NCBI GenBank assembly: GCA_001897425.1
Contig: MKSW01000026.1
Coordinates: 1 to 57,972 of the forward strand
Reading direction: 5' to 3'
Length of the DNA stretch: 57,972 nucleotides
Origin: Actinobacteria bacterium 69-20
GTDB taxonomy: Bacteria; Actinomycetota; Actinomycetes; Mycobacteriales; Nakamurellaceae
Shown here: positions 8,203 through 16,550 of the stretch, piece after piece
How positions within the stretch are numbered: position 1 is the first letter of the stretch
Layout of the letters: every line of letters starts with the position of its first letter
Notes under the pieces: generated by a model
Databases searched by the model: none
Told to the model about the DNA's origin: nothing
The model's input: the letters and a program-made list of their open reading frames with translations, nothing else
Made by a program: the position numbers and the translations under genes

Positions 8203-8715
8203 GTCAATGCCCTCGCCGAGCACGGCGCTGATCTGCTCGGTGAGGACGTCTGCTACCAGATCCGCCAGATCGATCTGCGAGGGCGCGCGCATTTCAACCG
8301 GCCGGCGGTAGACGACGATGCGTGCCTTGGTGGCACGGCCGCGCGCGTCCACTCCCGGTGGGAAGAAGCGTGCCAGCGGAACTCCGTCATCTACGACGAC
8401 GTCGCTCGACGAGAGCACCGGGCCGTCCGGCAGCGCGGGAACGTCGTCGACGGCGAACTCGATGGCGGAGAGCTTCTCCGGCCAGCGCGGCTCCAGGTCG
8501 GTGACGGCCTCCATCACCAACTGGTCGAAAAGCTCTGCGCGGGTGCGGAATCCCGGCACCTGGGCGGGCAGCAGCGGCGTCCGCGGCCCACGTCCGCGGC
8601 GGTCGCGAGCGGTCCTGTGACGCGGCCCGGGCGCCCGGTCGGCCGCCGTGCGTGTCGGCTCGGGCGTGTCCGTCGGCGCGGCGACGTCGGCGCGAGTTCC
8701 GTGCGTTCTGGCCAT
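8200..8715 (-). CDS. Metallopeptidase-family (zincin-like) protein lacking HExxH
   Basis: A 171-residue protein. After a ~55-residue polar, Arg/Pro/Thr-rich N-terminus it shows the core of the actinobacterial 'metallopeptidase family protein' group near Rv3259: FDQLVMEAVTDLEPRWPEKLSAIEFAVDDVP, then IVVYRRPVEMRA. In active members the C-terminal helix carries HExxH; here it reads DLVADVLTEQISAVLG, so the zinc ligands are missing and protease activity is unlikely. The gene is convergent with whiB2 and divergent from the DUF3499 gene, a conserved arrangement. Its function is unknown. Confidence 0.75.
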   Translation of the reverse strand: MARTHGTRADVAAPTDTPEPTRTAADRAPGPRHRTARDRRGRGPRTPLLPAQVPGFRTRAELFDQLVMEAVTDLEPRWPEKLSAIEFAVDDVPALPDGPVLSSSDVVVDDGVPLARFFPPGVDARGRATKARIVVYRRPVEMRAPSQIDLADLVADVLTEQISAVLGEGID

Positions 8716-8862
8716 GATGCCGCCAGTCTACGAGCGGGGCGTCGACCGGATTGCGCCCTGCCTCTTCTGTGTCTCTTCGTCTCGTCCGTCGGTTCATTCG
8801 CCGGTTGCGCGGATCGGCGCGCCGCCAGCACGGCCAGCGACGCGCGGGCTACGCTCCGGGCC

Positions 8863-9216
8863 GTGACAAGTGTGCGCCGATGCTCCCGGACCGGGTGCGC
8901 CCATCCGGCCGTTGCGACGCTGACGTTCGCCTACGCGGACTGCACCGCCGTGGTCGGGCCGTTGGCGCGGTCCGCGGAGCCGCATTCCTACGATCTGTGC
9001 GCCGACCACGCAGCCGGCCTGACGGCGCCACGCGGCTGGGATGTGGTCCGGCCCGCGACGGGATTCTCCGAACCGGAGCCTGGGCCCGACGATCTTGAGG
9101 CGCTCGCGGACGCGGTCCGGGAGGCGGGACGCGCGGAACGTGCACCCGAGCCCGGCCCGGCGGTGGTGACGGGCCGGCGCGGCCATCTTCGGGTACTCCG
9201 ATTCCCCGAGGACTAG
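8863..9216 (+). CDS. DUF3499 family protein (predicted zinc-binding)
   Basis: A 117-residue homologue of Rv3258c. The N-terminus VRRCSRTGCAHPAVATLTFAYADCTAVVGPLA and the segment SAEPHSYDLCADHAAGLTAPRGW are diagnostic. The paired CxxxxC and CxxH groups look like a zinc site, but no biochemical role is established. The family occurs only in actinobacteria, next to whiB2 and the mannose genes, as here. I chose GTG 8863; GTG 8872 is also possible and would drop three residues. The C-terminal ~30 residues are weakly conserved. Confidence 0.85.
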   Translation: MTSVRRCSRTGCAHPAVATLTFAYADCTAVVGPLARSAEPHSYDLCADHAAGLTAPRGWDVVRPATGFSEPEPGPDDLEALADAVREAGRAERAPEPGPAVVTGRRGHLRVLRFPED

Positions 9217-9328
9217 GTCCCGGACGCTTCCCAAACAGATCCCCGACAGAACGCGACACCCGCTCCGCGCGGGCGGCGATCGCGGTGGCCCGCGGCATCG
9301 AAGGTCTGATCGACGCGGGCGCAGCGCC

Positions 9329-9370
9329 GGGTCGAGTGAGATGGGTCGAGCGGGATAGGTCGAGTGAAAC
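9329..9370 (+). repeat. Three 14-bp tandem repeats
   Basis: GGGTCGAGTGAGAT, GGGTCGAGCGGGAT and AGGTCGAGTGAAAC lie head to tail in the 217-base gap before the Trm112 gene. No gene is seen in this gap. Confidence 0.75.
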
Positions 9371-9433
9371 GGCGCGGGGCAGTACGGTCGAAGGCGGATT
9401 CGGTGCCTGCGCGGATCACTGAGAGGACGGCAC

Positions 9434-9673
9434 ATGGCGATTCACCTCGACGAGCAGCTGTTGGCGGTGCTCGCGTGTCCTGCCGACCACCACGCACCGC
9501 TGATCGTCGGCCGCGAAGGCGACCCCGACGCTCCGTTTTTGACCTGTTCCGAATGCGGCCGGGCCTACCCGGTGCGGGATGGGATCCCGGTGCTGCTCCT
9601 CGACGAAGCGGATGCCGCTCCGGACGCCGAAGAAGCCGAACACGAAGATCGGACCGGGCCAGCATGGAGCTGA
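9434..9673 (+). CDS. Trm112 family protein
   Basis: A 79-residue small zinc-ribbon-like protein. It begins with LDEQLLAVLACPADHHAPL and has CSECGRAYPVRDGIPVLL, the hallmark of bacterial Trm112/YcaR proteins. In eukaryotes and archaea Trm112 activates methyltransferases; the bacterial role is unclear. Three cysteines are visible (one in ACP, two in CSEC), so the metal site may be incomplete. It starts at an ATG preceded by GAGAGGACG and overlaps the manA start by 10 bases, which implies coupled translation. In Mycobacterium a phosphomannomutase and a SIS-domain gene lie near here; neither is present. Confidence 0.85.
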   Translation: MAIHLDEQLLAVLACPADHHAPLIVGREGDPDAPFLTCSECGRAYPVRDGIPVLLLDEADAAPDAEEAEHEDRTGPAWS

Positions 9674-10866
9674 TGCGGAACCGGATCCGGCCGTACGCCT
9701 GGGGCTCACGGACCGCCATCGCGGAGTTGACCGGCGCGCCATGCCCCTCCGCGCATCCGCAGGCCGAGCTGTGGATGGGCGCCCACCCGGACGATCCCTC
9801 GGTTCTCGTCGGCACAGCCGGCGACGTCTCGCTGCTGGACGCGGTCGTCGCGGATCCGGACGGGATGCTGGGTGAGGCGGTGGCCGGTAAATTCGACGGC
9901 CGATTCCCCTTCCTGCTCAAGGTGCTGGCCGCGGCCGAGCCGCTGTCGCTGCAGGCGCACCCATCGGCAGAGCTCGCGCGGCGCGGGTTCGACGCCGAGG
10001 AGGCGGCCGGGATCGCCCGCAGCGACCCGAGCCGCAACTACACGGACCCGTGGGCCAAACCCGAGCTGATCTGCGCGCTCACCGAATTCCACGCGCTGTG
10101 CGGGTTCGCCGATCCCGCCCACGCCGTGGACGTGCTCCGCGGGTTGGACGTCGCGGGTCTGGACCACTACCTCGCGCTACTCGCCGGGCAACGCGATGCC
10201 GAGGGGACCCGGGCGCTGTTCTCCACGCTCATTACCATTCCCCCGAACGCGATGTCCAGCCTGCTGGACGCGGTCCTCGCCGCCTGCGTGGCCCGGGTGC
10301 GCGAGGGCGTCAGTCCGCATGTGACGCAGTACCGCACCGCGCTCGAACTTGCCGAGCGGTACCCCGGCGACGCCGGCGTCCTCGCCTCACTCATGCTGAA
10401 CCGGGTCACGCTGCAGCCCGGCCAGGCGCTGTACCTGCACAGCGGCAACCTGCACGCGTACCTGTCCGGCACCGGGATCGAGATCATGGGGAACTCGGAC
10501 AACGTGCTTCGCGGCGGGCTCACCCCCAAGCACGTTGACGTTCCCGAGCTGATGCGGGTCCTCGATTTCACCCCGGGGCCCGTCGAGATCCTCGGCGGGC
10601 AGGCGGCGCCGCAGGGTGAAGTCGTCTACCCCAGTCCGGCGCCCGAATTCAGGCTGTCCCGCCTGCAACTCGACGAGCGTCCGCACGAAGTGACGCACCC
10701 CGGCCCGCAGGTGCTGCTGGTCACCGAGGGCGACGCCGTCGTCGAGGCGGCAGACGGCGGGCGACTTGCCGTACCCCGCGGTCAATCGGTCTGGATCGCG
10801 GCGCGCGACCGGGGCGTGACCGTCTCGGGTCCGGCCACCGTGTTCCGCGCGACCGACGGTTTATGA
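9664..10866 (+). CDS. manA: Mannose-6-phosphate isomerase, class I
   Basis: A 400-residue zinc-dependent enzyme that interconverts fructose 6-phosphate and mannose 6-phosphate, the entry to GDP-mannose and so to mannosylated cell-wall lipids. Visible features are RPYAWGS at the N-terminus, the zinc-binding LQAHPS (around residue 97), KPELICALT (around 137) and LHSGNLHAYLSGTGIEIMGNSDNVLRGGLTPKHVD (about 259-293), with the last zinc histidine and catalytic arginine. The ATG at 9664 overlaps the end of the Trm112 gene. The enzyme converting mannose 6-phosphate to mannose 1-phosphate is not encoded in this window, although GDP-mannose pyrophosphorylase is (3157-4269). Confidence 0.93.
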   Translation: MELMRNRIRPYAWGSRTAIAELTGAPCPSAHPQAELWMGAHPDDPSVLVGTAGDVSLLDAVVADPDGMLGEAVAGKFDGRFPFLLKVLAAAEPLSLQAHPSAELARRGFDAEEAAGIARSDPSRNYTDPWAKPELICALTEFHALCGFADPAHAVDVLRGLDVAGLDHYLALLAGQRDAEGTRALFSTLITIPPNAMSSLLDAVLAACVARVREGVSPHVTQYRTALELAERYPGDAGVLASLMLNRVTLQPGQALYLHSGNLHAYLSGTGIEIMGNSDNVLRGGLTPKHVDVPELMRVLDFTPGPVEILGGQAAPQGEVVYPSPAPEFRLSRLQLDERPHEVTHPGPQVLLVTEGDAVVEAADGGRLAVPRGQSVWIAARDRGVTVSGPATVFRATDGL

Positions 10867-10988
10867 CGGCCCGAGCCGATGCCGCCCGGAGTTCGTGCAG
10901 GCGGGCCGAGGGGCCGACCGGGTGCCGGCCCATTGCGCGCTCCCTGCGAGGATGACGGCACGGTTCGGCAGATCGGGAAAGGGATCTC

Positions 10989-12329
10989 ATGTTCGATTCG
11001 CTGTTGGTCGCCAACCGGGGAGAGATCGCGCGGCGCGTCCTGCGGACGGCCCGGGAGATGGGTCTGCGCGGCATCGCCGTCTACTCGGAAGCCGACGCGG
11101 ACCTGCCGTTCGTCGCCGAAGCGGACGAGGCCGTCCTGATCGGCCCGGCTAACCCCGCCGATTCGTATCGGAACGTGGACGCCATCCTTCGCGCGGCGCA
11201 GGCCACGCGTGCCGCCGCCATCCACCCCGGCTACGGATTCCTGTCGGAGAACGCCGGCTTCGCCCGAGCCGTCATGAACGCGGACCGCATCTGGGTCGGA
11301 CCCTGGCCGCAGGCCATCACCGCCATGGGCGACAAGATCGCCGCACGGAACATGATGGAAGAGGCGGGCGTCCCGGTGTCACCCGGCACGAAGGAGCCCC
11401 TGGTCGACATGGCCGACGCGGCGGCGGCGGCCGCGCGGATCGGGTATCCAGTGATAGTCAAGGCGGCGGCCGGGGGCGGCGGCATGGGCATGGCGATCGC
11501 CGATGACGAAACCATGCTCGCCAAGCAGTTCGACACCGTCGTGTCCTTCGCCGAACGCACCTTCGGCGACCCGAGCGTGTTCGTGGAACGCTTCTTCCGC
11601 ACGGTGCGGCATGTCGAGGTGCAGATCCTCGGGCTCGCCGACGGCCGGGTGATCGCGCTCGGCGAGCGGGACTGTTCCGTGCAGCGCCGGCACCAGAAGG
11701 TTGCCGAGGAGACGCCGTCGCCTGCCGTCGACGACGAGTTACGGCAGCGCATGCTCGCGGCCGCGTCGGCCGCGGGCGCCGCGGTCGGCTACCGGGGAGC
11801 CGGCACCGTCGAGTTCCTGCTGGACCCCGCGACGAAGGACTTCTACTTCCTCGAGATGAATACCCGCCTCCAGGTCGAGCACCCTATCACCGAGGCGGTG
11901 CTGGGGATCGACCTCGTCGCGGAGCAACTGCGCGTCGCGGCCGGCGAGGAACCCGGGTTCGACCCGGCGGCGCTCGCACCGCGCGGGCACGCCATCGAAC
12001 TGCGCATCAATGCCGAGGATCCGAAGCGGTTCCTGCCGGGGCCCGGCGTCATCACCGAGTGGGTGGAGCCTGTGGGGGAGGGCGTCCGCGTCGATTCCGG
12101 CTACCGCGCCGGGAACACCGTCACACCGTTCTACGACTCGCTGATGGCCAAACTCGTCGTGTACGCGCCGAGTCGCGCCGAGGCCCTGGAGAAGGCCGCG
12201 GCGGCGGTCGACGGGTTCACCATCGTCGGCCCGAAGTCCAACCTGGCGTTCCACCGGGAACTGCTCGTGAACTCGGAGTATCGGTCCGGGCGGTACGACA
12301 CCGGCCTGATCGGCCGGATGCGATCGTGA
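10989..12329 (+). CDS. Biotin carboxylase subunit (AccC-like, stand-alone)
   Basis: A 446-residue ATP-grasp biotin carboxylase that carboxylates biotin on a carrier protein with ATP and bicarbonate. The N-terminal domain starts LLVANRGEIARRVLRTAREMG. The glycine-rich ATP loop KAAAGGGGMGM lies near residue 160, and EMNTRLQVEHPITE near 290 carries catalytic residues. The length matches a single AccC domain: there is no C-terminal biotinyl (MKM) domain as in mycobacterial AccA-type alpha subunits, and no BCCP or carboxyltransferase gene is adjacent. The partner must therefore be elsewhere. The ATG has GGGAAAGGG upstream. Substrate class cannot be told from this subunit. Confidence 0.88.
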   Translation: MFDSLLVANRGEIARRVLRTAREMGLRGIAVYSEADADLPFVAEADEAVLIGPANPADSYRNVDAILRAAQATRAAAIHPGYGFLSENAGFARAVMNADRIWVGPWPQAITAMGDKIAARNMMEEAGVPVSPGTKEPLVDMADAAAAAARIGYPVIVKAAAGGGGMGMAIADDETMLAKQFDTVVSFAERTFGDPSVFVERFFRTVRHVEVQILGLADGRVIALGERDCSVQRRHQKVAEETPSPAVDDELRQRMLAAASAAGAAVGYRGAGTVEFLLDPATKDFYFLEMNTRLQVEHPITEAVLGIDLVAEQLRVAAGEEPGFDPAALAPRGHAIELRINAEDPKRFLPGPGVITEWVEPVGEGVRVDSGYRAGNTVTPFYDSLMAKLVVYAPSRAEALEKAAAAVDGFTIVGPKSNLAFHRELLVNSEYRSGRYDTGLIGRMRS

Positions 12330-12533
12330 CCGCGCCGCCTATGGTGTGATGGATCACGGGGGTGGGGTTTGCTGCCCGCGCGCCGCCTCGGTAGGTTCAG
12401 TGCGGTCCGGTTGGCGGACGACCGCGGCACGGCGGAACAGCAGGGGCTTCGCGCCTTTGTGTCATCGCTGCGAGGTCGCCACCTCGCCGAAGCCCGAAAA
12501 CATATACCCGCTACAACTTGAAGTGAGGCCGAC

Positions 12534-12848
12534 GTGGCATTGCCGCAACTGACACCCGAACAGCGCACTGCAGCCCTGGAGAAGGCCGCGGCCGCACGCC
12601 GGGTCCGCGCGGAACTGAAGGAGCGTCTCAAGCGAGGCGGGACCTCGATCAAGCAGGTACTCGCCGACGCCGAGAAGGACGAGGCGCTGGCCAAGCTCAA
12701 GGTGTCCGCGCTGCTGGAATCCCTGCCCGGTGTGGGCAAGGTGCGTGCCGCGCAGCTCATGGAGCAGTTCGAGATTGCCCCCAGCCGCCGCATCCGCGGC
12801 CTCGGCGAGCGTCAGCGCAAGGCCCTCCTGGACGAGTTCGGGTACTGA
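12534..12848 (+). CDS. mihF: Mycobacterial integration host factor (mIHF)
   Basis: A 104-residue nucleoid-associated protein unrelated to E. coli IHF. The basic N-terminal helix (LEKAAAARRVRAELKERLKRG) and the H2TH-like DNA-binding domain SLLESLPGVGKVRAAQLMEQFEIAPSRRIRGLG match mIHF of Rv1388, which binds and bends DNA and is needed for phage L5 integration and chromosome organisation. The spelling in the sequence is ALLESLPGVGKVRAAQLM. The start is GTG at 12534 with AGTGAGG upstream. A 204-base gap before it has no gene and probably holds a strong promoter. gmk follows after 21 bases, as in Mycobacterium. Confidence 0.95.
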   Translation: MALPQLTPEQRTAALEKAAAARRVRAELKERLKRGGTSIKQVLADAEKDEALAKLKVSALLESLPGVGKVRAAQLMEQFEIAPSRRIRGLGERQRKALLDEFGY

Positions 12849-12869
12849 CCGCCGGTTCGGCGGACCGCC

Positions 12870-13466
12870 GTGTCGGGACGCAGCGAGTCGGCGTCGGACG
12901 TACCGGGAAGGCGCGGACGGCTGTACGTGGTGTGCGGGCCGTCCGGGGTCGGCAAGTCGACCGTGCTCGCGGCATTGCGTCGGGCGCGGCCCGACCTGTG
13001 GTTCTCGGTCTCCGTCACGACCCGGCCGCCTCGGCCGGGGGAGCGGAACGGCGTGGAGTACCACTTCGTCGACCAGCGGACCTACGACCGCATGGTGAAA
13101 GGCGGTGAGCTGCTCGAACACGCCACCTACGCGGGCCACGGTTACGGCACGCCGCGCGAACCGGTGGCGGAGCGGCTCGCCGCCGGCACCGACGTCCTGC
13201 TGGAGATCGAGCTCCAGGGTGCCCGCCAGGTGCGACAGGCCCCCGGGCTCGGTGCCGAGGCCGTGCTCGTGTTCCTGGCGCCTCCGTCGCGGGCCGAGTT
13301 GGTCCGCCGCTTGACGGGCCGTGGCACGGAGGACGATCCGGCGCTGACGGCGCGACTCGCGGCGGCCGATGCCGAGCTGGCCGCCGAGGGCGAGTTCGAT
13401 TGCACGGTCGTCAATACGACGGTCGCCGACGCGGTCGACGCCTTGGTAGCATTGATGGCTGCATGA
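12870..13466 (+). CDS. gmk: Guanylate kinase
   Basis: A 198-residue enzyme that phosphorylates GMP to GDP with ATP. The P-loop GPSGVGKST is at residues 23-31. [22 protein letters not shown] is the GMP-binding segment, and [11 protein letters not shown] with VFLAPPS lies in the core. It starts at GTG and sits between mihF and rpoZ, an order typical of Mycobacteriales, so GDP supply and RNA polymerase assembly genes are co-expressed. The ~16 N-terminal residues before the beta strand LYVVCG are unconserved. Confidence 0.95.
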   Translation: MSGRSESASDVPGRRGRLYVVCGPSGVGKSTVLAALRRARPDLWFSVSVTTRPPRPGERNGVEYHFVDQRTYDRMVKGGELLEHATYAGHGYGTPREPVAERLAAGTDVLLEIELQGARQVRQAPGLGAEAVLVFLAPPSRAELVRRLTGRGTEDDPALTARLAAADAELAAEGEFDCTVVNTTVADAVDALVALMAA

Positions 13467-13572
13467 CGGCCGACCGCTCCGGGTGGATAGGGCCAGTGTG
13501 CGGCGCGTCGCGGTGGCCGGGTCGGTCCCCGCGGAAGCGCGGCGCAGAATCGTGCCGACACAGAATCGAGAA

Positions 13573-13851
13573 ATGATGGAAACCGCCGCCCCGACGCCCG
13601 CCCAGATCGCCGAGGCCGGGATCACCTACCCGCCCATCGACGAGTTGCTGGCCAAGACCAGCTCCAAGTACGCGTTGGCGGTGTTCGCGGCCAAGCGCGC
13701 TCGGCAGATCAACGACTACTACTCGCAGCTGTCCGAGGGCCTGCTCGAGTACGTCGGCCCGCTGGTCGACCCGCTGCCGCGCGAGAAGCCGCTGTCGATC
13801 GCGCTGCGCGAGATCAACGCGAACCTGCTCGAACACACCGAAGGCGACTGA
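13573..13851 (+). CDS. rpoZ: DNA-directed RNA polymerase omega subunit
   Basis: A 92-residue omega subunit, which helps fold and recruit beta-prime into RNA polymerase. [37 protein letters not shown] is the conserved core, followed by EYVGPLVDP and [18 protein letters not shown]. Start choice is uncertain. I take ATG 13573 because the conserved part begins ~16 codons later; GTG 13552 or an ATG at 13483 would add 7 or 30 residues without family support. No strong ribosome site is visible for any of them. gmk is upstream and coaBC downstream. Confidence 0.9.
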   Translation: MMETAAPTPAQIAEAGITYPPIDELLAKTSSKYALAVFAAKRARQINDYYSQLSEGLLEYVGPLVDPLPREKPLSIALREINANLLEHTEGD

Positions 13852-13884
13852 TCCCGCCCGGTCGCGCCCGATCGAACACAGCCC

Positions 13885-15132
13885 ATGCAGCCCACATCCT
13901 CGTCGCCCCGGGTGGTGCTGGGCGTCGGCGGGGGGATAGCGGCGTACAAGGCGTGTGAGTTGCTGCGCCGGCTGAAGTCCGATGACGGAATCGCGGCCGA
14001 CGTCACCGTCGTTCCCACCGAGCATGCGCTGCGATTCGTCGGAGCGGCGACCTTCGAGGCGCTCTCCGGCCGCCCGGTGTACACCGACGTGTTCGCCGAT
14101 GTTCCGTCGGTCGCCCACGTCTCCACCGGCCAACACGCCGACCTCGTAGTGATCGCCCCGGCGACCGCCGATCTGCTCGCACGCGCCGCGACCGGTCGCG
14201 CGGACGACCTGCTCACCGCGACGCTGCTCGTCACCCGCGTGCCGGTGCTCATGGCGCCTGCCATGCACACCGAAATGTGGACCCACCCCGCGACCGCCCT
14301 GAATGTCGAAACCCTGCGATCCCGAGGTGTCGTCGTGCTCGACCCGGCGGTGGGACGACTCACCGGCGCGGATAGCGGCGCCGGCAGACTGCCCGACCCG
14401 GAGCACCTCGCCCAGGTCACCGAGCTGCTGCTGCACCGGCCCGATGCGCTGCCCCGCGATCTCGTCGGCCGCCGCATCGTGGTGACGGCGGGCGGCACCC
14501 GCGAACCGCTGGACCCCGTCCGGTTCCTCGGCAATCGGTCCTCCGGCCGCCAGGGCTTCGCGCTCGCGCTCGTCGCCGCCGCCCGCGGAGCGGACGTCAC
14601 ATTGCTGGCTGCGAACACGGCGCTCTCCGTTCCGCCGGGAGTCAGTATGAGCGAGGTGGGCACCGCCGAGGAACTGCGGCGGGCGACTCTCGATGCGGCT
14701 GCCCGCGCCGATGCCGTGATCATGGCGGCGGCGGTCGCCGATTTCCGGCCCGCCGACCGGCATGGCAGCAAGATCAAGAAGAGTGCGGAGCACGCGGCCC
14801 GCACCCTGGAGCTCACCGAGAACGCGGACATCCTCGCCGAACTCGTCCGGCGCCGGAACCGTGCAGCACATCCCGTCATCGTCGGTTTCGCGGCGGAAAC
14901 CGGTGACGCGTCGCATACGGTCGCCGAGTACGGCCGCGCGAAGCTGGCGCGGAAGGGATGTGATGTGCTGGTCGTGAACGACGTGTCGGGCGGAGCGGTC
15001 TTCGGCCGCGCCGACAACGCGGCGACCATCCTGAGCGACGACGGCACCGAACAAGCGGTACCGCGCGGCCCGAAGGCCCTGCTCGCCGCCGCGGTGTGCG
15101 ATGTGGTCGCGCATCGGCTCACGTCGGCGTAG
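13885..15132 (+). CDS. coaBC: Bifunctional phosphopantothenoylcysteine decarboxylase/synthetase
   Basis: A 415-residue fusion for two steps of coenzyme A synthesis. The N-terminal CoaC flavoprotein domain (residues ~9-180) has [16 protein letters not shown], an [11 protein letters not shown] segment and the PAMHTEMW motif with its active-site region. The C-terminal CoaB domain (from ~193) begins [29 protein letters not shown], the nucleotide and dimer loop, and contains AAAVADFRP and KIKK (substrate lysines) and VGFAAET. It forms 4'-phosphopantothenoylcysteine with CTP and then decarboxylates it. The ribosome site is weak; the gene probably depends on the gmk-rpoZ transcript. Confidence 0.95.
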   Translation: MQPTSSSPRVVLGVGGGIAAYKACELLRRLKSDDGIAADVTVVPTEHALRFVGAATFEALSGRPVYTDVFADVPSVAHVSTGQHADLVVIAPATADLLARAATGRADDLLTATLLVTRVPVLMAPAMHTEMWTHPATALNVETLRSRGVVVLDPAVGRLTGADSGAGRLPDPEHLAQVTELLLHRPDALPRDLVGRRIVVTAGGTREPLDPVRFLGNRSSGRQGFALALVAAARGADVTLLAANTALSVPPGVSMSEVGTAEELRRATLDAAARADAVIMAAAVADFRPADRHGSKIKKSAEHAARTLELTENADILAELVRRRNRAAHPVIVGFAAETGDASHTVAEYGRAKLARKGCDVLVVNDVSGGAVFGRADNAATILSDDGTEQAVPRGPKALLAAAVCDVVAHRLTSA

Positions 15133-15179
15133 CGCGGCCCGTACGATCAGGGCGAGCCACAGCGGAAGGATTTCACCAG

Positions 15180-16379
15180 ATGAGCGCACGGCTGTTCACG
15201 TCCGAGTCGGTCACCGAGGGTCACCCGGACAAGATCTGCGACGCCATCAGTGACGGCATCCTCGACGCGCTCATCAAGGACGACCCGGAGAGCCGAGTCG
15301 CGGTGGAGACCATGGTCACCACGGGGCAGGTGCACGTGGCCGGCGAGGTCACCACGCAGGCGTACGCCGACATCCCGGCGATCGTCCGCGACACGGTGCT
15401 CGGCATCGGCTACGACTCGTCCGCGAAGGGCTTCGATGGCGCCTCCTGCGGTGTGAACGTCGCGATCGGGTCGCAGTCGCCCGATATCGCACAGGGCGTC
15501 GACGCGGCGTGGGAGTCGCGACAGGCGGGCGCGGGTGGCGACGACGAGATCGAACGGCAGGGTGCCGGCGATCAGGGCCTGATGTTCGGCTACGCCTGCT
15601 CGGACACGCCCGAGCTGATGCCGCTGCCGATCGCCCTGGCGCACCGGCTGGCGCGGCGGCTCACGACTGTTCGCAAGTCCGGTCAGGTGCCGTACCTCCG
15701 CCCGGACGGCAAGACGCAGGTGACGATCGAATACGTCGGCGACAAGGCGCTGCGGCTCGACGCGGTGGTCGTCTCCACCCAGCACGCCGAGGACATCAAT
15801 CTCGACACGATGCTTACCCCGGACATCCGCACGCACGTCGTCGAGCCGGAACTCGCCGGCCTCGACATCGACACGCGCGGTTTCAATCTGTACGTCAACC
15901 CGACGGGCCGCTTCGTGATCGGCGGGCCGATGGGCGACGCCGGGCTCACCGGCCGGAAGATCATCGTCGACACCTACGGCGGGATGGCTCGGCACGGCGG
16001 CGGCGCGTTCTCCGGGAAGGATCCGTCCAAGGTGGACCGCTCGGCGGCCTACGCGATGCGCTGGGTGGCGAAGAACGCCGTCGCGGCGGGGTTGGCCGAG
16101 CGGATCGAGGTGCAGGTCGCGTACGCGATCGGTAAAGCGCGCCCGGTCGGCCTTTTCGTGGAGACGTTCGGCACCGAGCAGATCGATCCGGACAAGATCG
16201 CCGACGCGATCCGGCAGGTCTTCGACCTTCGCCCGGGCGCGATCATCCGCGACCTCGACCTGAAGCGGCCCATCTACGCGCAGACCGCCGCGTACGGGCA
16301 TTTCGGCCGGACGGACATCGACCTGCCGTGGGAGGCGACCGACCGGGCGAGCGCCCTGCGGCGTGTGCTGGGGTTGTAG
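15180..16379 (+). CDS. metK: S-adenosylmethionine synthetase
   Basis: A 399-residue enzyme that makes S-adenosylmethionine from ATP and methionine. It shows the first signature [41 protein letters not shown] in the middle, [29 protein letters not shown], and [19 protein letters not shown], which binds phosphate and magnesium. The ATG at 15180 has GGAAGGA nine bases upstream; the longer open frame from 15096 runs back into coaBC and is not used. Length and motifs are complete. Confidence 0.97.
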   Translation: MSARLFTSESVTEGHPDKICDAISDGILDALIKDDPESRVAVETMVTTGQVHVAGEVTTQAYADIPAIVRDTVLGIGYDSSAKGFDGASCGVNVAIGSQSPDIAQGVDAAWESRQAGAGGDDEIERQGAGDQGLMFGYACSDTPELMPLPIALAHRLARRLTTVRKSGQVPYLRPDGKTQVTIEYVGDKALRLDAVVVSTQHAEDINLDTMLTPDIRTHVVEPELAGLDIDTRGFNLYVNPTGRFVIGGPMGDAGLTGRKIIVDTYGGMARHGGGAFSGKDPSKVDRSAAYAMRWVAKNAVAAGLAERIEVQVAYAIGKARPVGLFVETFGTEQIDPDKIADAIRQVFDLRPGAIIRDLDLKRPIYAQTAAYGHFGRTDIDLPWEATDRASALRRVLGL

Positions 16380-16550
16380 CGGGCCGCTTTTCCTCCCGCT
16401 TGTGTTGCTGTGCGTGTCTGCGTTTCGGGTCGCAGGCTGGGATTTGGGATCGGGGCGCGCCTGTGGGTAGGCGCGTCCACGAGCCGGCCGCCGGTCGGGT
16501 AGTGGGTGACGGTTGCCGGGTATGACGGACTTCCGTGGTATTCACATCCC

